Shown one piece after another: positions 60,305-64,000 of a stretch of 64,000 nt of DNA (its first letter is position 1; every line of letters starts with the position of its first letter). The notes beneath the pieces are model-generated. The model was given only the letters and a program-made list of their open reading frames with translations, was not told the origin of the DNA and ran no database searches. The position numbers and the translations under genes are program-made. The stretch is from Cladorhizidae sp. MBARI D1340-BT2 (lineage: Eukaryota; Porifera; Demospongiae; Poecilosclerida; Cladorhizidae): contig JAQNBH010000011.1 in NCBI GenBank assembly GCA_028752905.1, positions 992,001 to 1,056,000 on the forward strand, in the 5' to 3' direction.

Positions 60305-60555
60305 GAGCTGTGCTAGGTGTATCTAGGTCAGGAGTGTGCTAGATGTATCTAGGTCAGGAGTGTGCTAGGTGTATCTAGGTCAGGAGTGTGCTAGATGTAT
60401 CTAGGTCAGGAGTGTGCTAGGTGTATCTAGGTCAGGAGTGTGCTAGATGTATCTAGGTCAGGAGTGTGCTAGGTGTATCTAGGTCAGGAGTGTGCTAGAT
60501 GTATCTAGGTCAGGAGTGTGCTAGATGTATCTAGGTCAGGAGTGTGCTAGATGTA
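60305..60555. repeat. 28-bp minisatellite with alternating variants
   Basis: The unit is 'gtatctaggtcaggagtgtg' plus 'ctagatgt' or 'ctaggtgt', about nine copies. The two variants alternate for most of the array, giving a 56-bp higher-order unit. Two copies of a unit of about 62 bp ('ccatggctaaatagagacac') follow at 60556-60675. Confidence 0.9.
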
Positions 60556-63500
60556 GTATATATAATATATCTATACTTGTTGTACTCCATGGCTAAATAG
60601 AGACACATGTAGTATATATAATGTCTATACCTGTTGTATACCCATGGCTAAATAGAGACACATGTAGTATATATATTGGATACAAAAGAGCTTCCAGAAA
60701 CTGGAGTAAAGATCCAAACCCAAAGACTGGAGAAGCTTCAAAATTTCGGCGGTCTTCAATTTTGCTTTCCAAATACCCTAACCGGATGTAGGTTTGATTC
60801 TATTTTAATAAAGCAGCGCATAGCGTTGGGCATGCGTAGACAGATCTGCGTCTATCATCAATAATCGGTTAAGGACAAAACAAATACTGGTTTCAATGGG
60901 TTCCACTTACAAATGCAGGAACAAAGAACCTCAAATTTGATTCAATTGAAGAGTCACAAGTGGAAAGGATTGGAGGAGGAAACAACATACACCACATACA
61001 TACAGCGACAAACTTCCTATCAGCCAAAAGCTACTGATGGTAAATGTAACCATATTAGAATCATATTTATTATTTTAAATGTAATTTGCATAAACAGCAA
61101 TAAAGGTCACCTACTACTATTCTTGCTGTCGCGATGGTGAGTATCATTACAATTCCTCAGAGAGAAGAACAGATCAAAAGAGACTCCATCAAAAATCTAC
61201 CCGCAAGATAAATGATGTCTGCCTATCTAGAATGTATGTGGATGAATATTTCGACCATCATGTGAAAGTCCAGTATATTACGGCTCATACCAACCACCAG
61301 CTAGGGGTTGCAGAACTACCACATCTTCCACTGCCTAAAAGCATACGAGGAGAAGTGGCTCTGAAAGTTAGCAAGGGTATTCCTGCTGAAAGAATACTTG
61401 AAGGTATGGTTTCGATTGGCAAACTTCAAATTAGATGACACCATGCATGTATAACATTTCAGATGTTAGAGAGAAAGTTGGCCATCGTGCAAAACGGCAA
61501 GATTTTTCCCAAGCTGCATCACGAAAACATTTCCTATCAAATCAAGATGTTCGAAACATCCGAGTGTCTGTTCTGGACAGACATATAAAAAGGCATGAAA
61601 ATGATGCAATGTCTGTCAGCATTCTTGTGCGAGAAATCCAGCAAGAGCCTTTTGATCCAATTCTAATTTATAAACCACAAGGAATGACTCTGGAAGACCA
61701 CCCCACACTTGTGAAAGATTCATTTGTTCTAGCGGTGCAAACAGAATTTCAAATGGAACTTTACAGACAATTTTGCAGTAAAATAGTTTGCATTGATAGT
61801 ACACACTGTACTAATGCTTACCGCTTTAAGCTGATCACCTGTGTTGTTCCAGACAAGTTTGGCCAAGGTACCTATAATATATACAGTTATAAAAATAATA
61901 AATATACATGATCTGTGATAATGATTTAGGACAGCCAATAGCCTGGTGCATATCTGACCAAGAAACCACAGAAGTAGTGGAATTGTTTCTACAGAGCATC
62001 AAGAACCGGTCACCACTATCAACAGTCTCTATACTGATGACTGATGATGGTATAAATATTTTACTTCAATTCCAGCTCACTCACCATAACAGCATATTTT
62101 ATTTCAATTGCAGATAATACTGCCTGGAATGCAGCAACTCGTGTATTTGGACCAACACTTAGGCACTTACTCTGCCACTGGCATGTTCACAGGTACAGAA
62201 CAATTTTAACTGGTATATAAAATGACATGCTAGTATTCAGATCATGGAAGAACCACCTAAGGAGTTGCACACCTGACAATCAGGTCAAAATTTACCAAAC
62301 ATTGTGCATTCTGATTGACGAACACAATTTGAGCAAGTTCAACACTCTATTGGATCAATTCATTCTACACTGGATCAGCAAAGAACACGATTTTATCAAC
62401 TACTTCAAACAACAGTATCAAAGCCGTCCTGGTAAGCAAACAGAATATTGCCCTTCAGTTGTTTTTTTGGTAATGATTAAATAGAAAAATGGGCCAAGTG
62501 TCACAAAATGCCGATACAGACACCAACATGTAATTGGAGAGGTACGCACGTACGTATCACTTGGTCATACACTTTGCACTGCACTATGCACATTATTAGA
62601 GTATGTACATTACATGCAGCTTTTACAACAAACTGAAAACTACCTACCTAAAAGGGAAAGTAAACAGAAGAGTGGATTTCTTACTTAGCGTGTTATTCCG
62701 CATTGAGGAAGATAATTTCTTCAACTATAGAAGAAAATGTCAGCTTCCAATGGTAGCCAGAGATTCAAGTCACCTGCGTGCCATTGCTATTCCTGCAGGG
62801 AATGTAGAGGTTTGCAAAGTTATAACATACTATGCCATTTTGCCGTTTATACTATTTGTATATCACTCAAATACAGGTTATTGATTGTAGCACTTGGCGT
62901 ATTCCTAGCATGTCAGGTAGAACTCCCGATGGCTACTTAGTTAAGCAGATAAAAGAATCTTGCACTGAATGTAGCAGTACTACTGAAGAATCAGCAACGA
63001 TGTGCACCCAAAGGGAATGCAAGCTGCTTTGTTACCACATGTACACTTGTGGAAAGTATTGCTATGACTACACAAATGGAAACTTGTGTAAACACATACA
63101 CAGAGCTCACTCTATGTGGTTGAAATTACAAGAGCCCAATAACCATAACCATTGTGCTTTTGAGTGTTCCTATCCCAATGATAGTGGAGCGGACAGTGAT
63201 TCTGATATTGATGACCCCCTTGAATTTGCTGAGAGTGTGAGGAATCCATCCACAGGTATGCACAACTATGATTCATTGTATGCAGATATACCATAATTTT
63301 GATTATTATAGACCCGACATTTCAACTAATGACTTTTCAGTCATACATGAAAGAATTGGAAAAGGCAGTTACTCTTGAGAACACCCCAGTACATTCTTTT
63401 CTCCCTCACATCAATTCTCTGCTACACAACGCTGTACTAACTTGCACAGCTGCAATGTCTTCTGAGACGTCATGTGCAGAGCAGTTCAAAAGTGAAAAAA

Positions 63501-64000
63501 TAGCACCAAACAAAAAGTTGGAACATCAATGGCGATTCCAGATAACAAGCAAGGCACCAGGTAGAAAGAAAAAAGGACTGGTACTCAGGTTAGTATCATT
63601 TATATCATAATACATATATAGACATTATTTATGAAGCTATGCAAAAATTTGAAGACATGCCAATAGCGAAGAAAGGAGAGATATTCTGGTTGAATTGGAA
63701 ACAGAGGATAATGTAAGGAAACACACAACACTAATACTTCAGCTAGCTACTTATTATTCCTATACCCAGACAACAATAAACACAGCCACACAAGAGCTAT
63801 CAACTACTCAAGAGCTATCAACAGATAACCAAAATGAGGTAATTTATTATTAATTCTAGAGTTTTCATAAGACAACCATGCACGATGGATATCGGTGCTA
63901 TGAAAATTGTACCATTACAGAACAAGCAAACAGATAAGGCTTCAACCTCAAATTAAAAAAATCACATAGTTGTGCCAGGAGTGAAGAGGAAAAGTGGATC

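Larger units (their letters stand above)
58836..63956 (+). pseudogene. Spliced MULE-type transposase gene with C2H2, FLYWCH-like, MULE and SWIM domains; lesions present
   Basis: Exons: 58836-58926, 58977-59007 (31 nt), 59204-59257, 59328-59357, 59414-59443, 59531-59743, 60919-61039, 61098-61403, 61463-61867, 61930-62049, 62114-62192, 62241-62431, 62485-62541, 62620-62809, 62877-63255, 63312-63588, 63667-63712, 63770-63838, 63921-63956. Exon 59531 has two C2H2 fingers (CIACGKFFSRRDRLSSHLEQ). Exon 61098 is FLYWCH/FAR1-like (VTYYYSCCRDGEYHYN). Exons 61463-62192 form the MULE core: IVCIDSTHCTNAYRF, GQPIAWCISDQETTE, AATRVFGPTLRHLLCHWHVH. Exon 62877 has a SWIM finger (CKLLCYHMYTCGKYCYDY, GNLCKHIH). 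Lesions: an extra base in exon 58977; exon 60919 is 121 nt (frameshift at FDSIEE...HKWKGLEEE); and exon 62485 has a frameshift plus TAA at 62531-62533 in a TNM-x-LE motif. Confidence 0.8.

Noticed and set aside
1..64000. tRNA, rRNA or bacterial-type operon
   Set aside because: I saw no cloverleaf with A/B boxes, no rRNA core motifs and no ribosome-binding-site-led gene runs.

Overview
The window looks like a metazoan nuclear genome segment, probably from a non-vertebrate such as a sponge or other early-branching or marine invertebrate. The group is my inference; the animal origin is well supported. Two conserved, intron-containing animal housekeeping genes lie tail to tail. They are UBE3C (HECT-type E3 ubiquitin ligase, + strand, about 1080-24690, 5' end outside the window) and NADK2 (mitochondrial NAD kinase, - strand, 48914-27201, complete). 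I rebuilt both exon by exon from homology plus GT/AG sites. All junction phases agree: 12 exons give 946 residues for UBE3C, and 7 exons give 361 residues for NADK2.

The first 49 kb is dominated by tandem repeats. By my rough estimate about 30 kb of it is minisatellite. Almost every long intron carries its own unrelated repeat (periods of about 20 to 72 bp; the largest is 57 bp over 8.2 kb), while the two shortest introns (71 and 73 bp) lack a minisatellite, the first holding only a short CA run. Several arrays begin exactly at a splice site and contain copies of it. A 69-bp array starts within 20 bp of the UBE3C stop codon. Long open frames across these arrays are artefacts of periodicity, not genes.

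From 49 to 64 kb the window is a transposon graveyard. In order it holds two divergent hAT transposase fragments around a palindrome; a LINE tail; a Ginger-like element (- strand) with an H2C2/integrase/GPY transposase and two successive C48 protease plus PHD-finger modules; and a spliced MULE-type transposase gene (+ strand) with C2H2, FLYWCH-like, MULE and SWIM zinc-finger parts and a run of repeated phase-1 microexons. The last two have visible lesions. A pogo/Tigger fragment sits inside a MULE-gene intron.

No tRNA, rRNA or CRISPR locus was seen. Homology statements come from recognising family motifs by eye; no database search was run.
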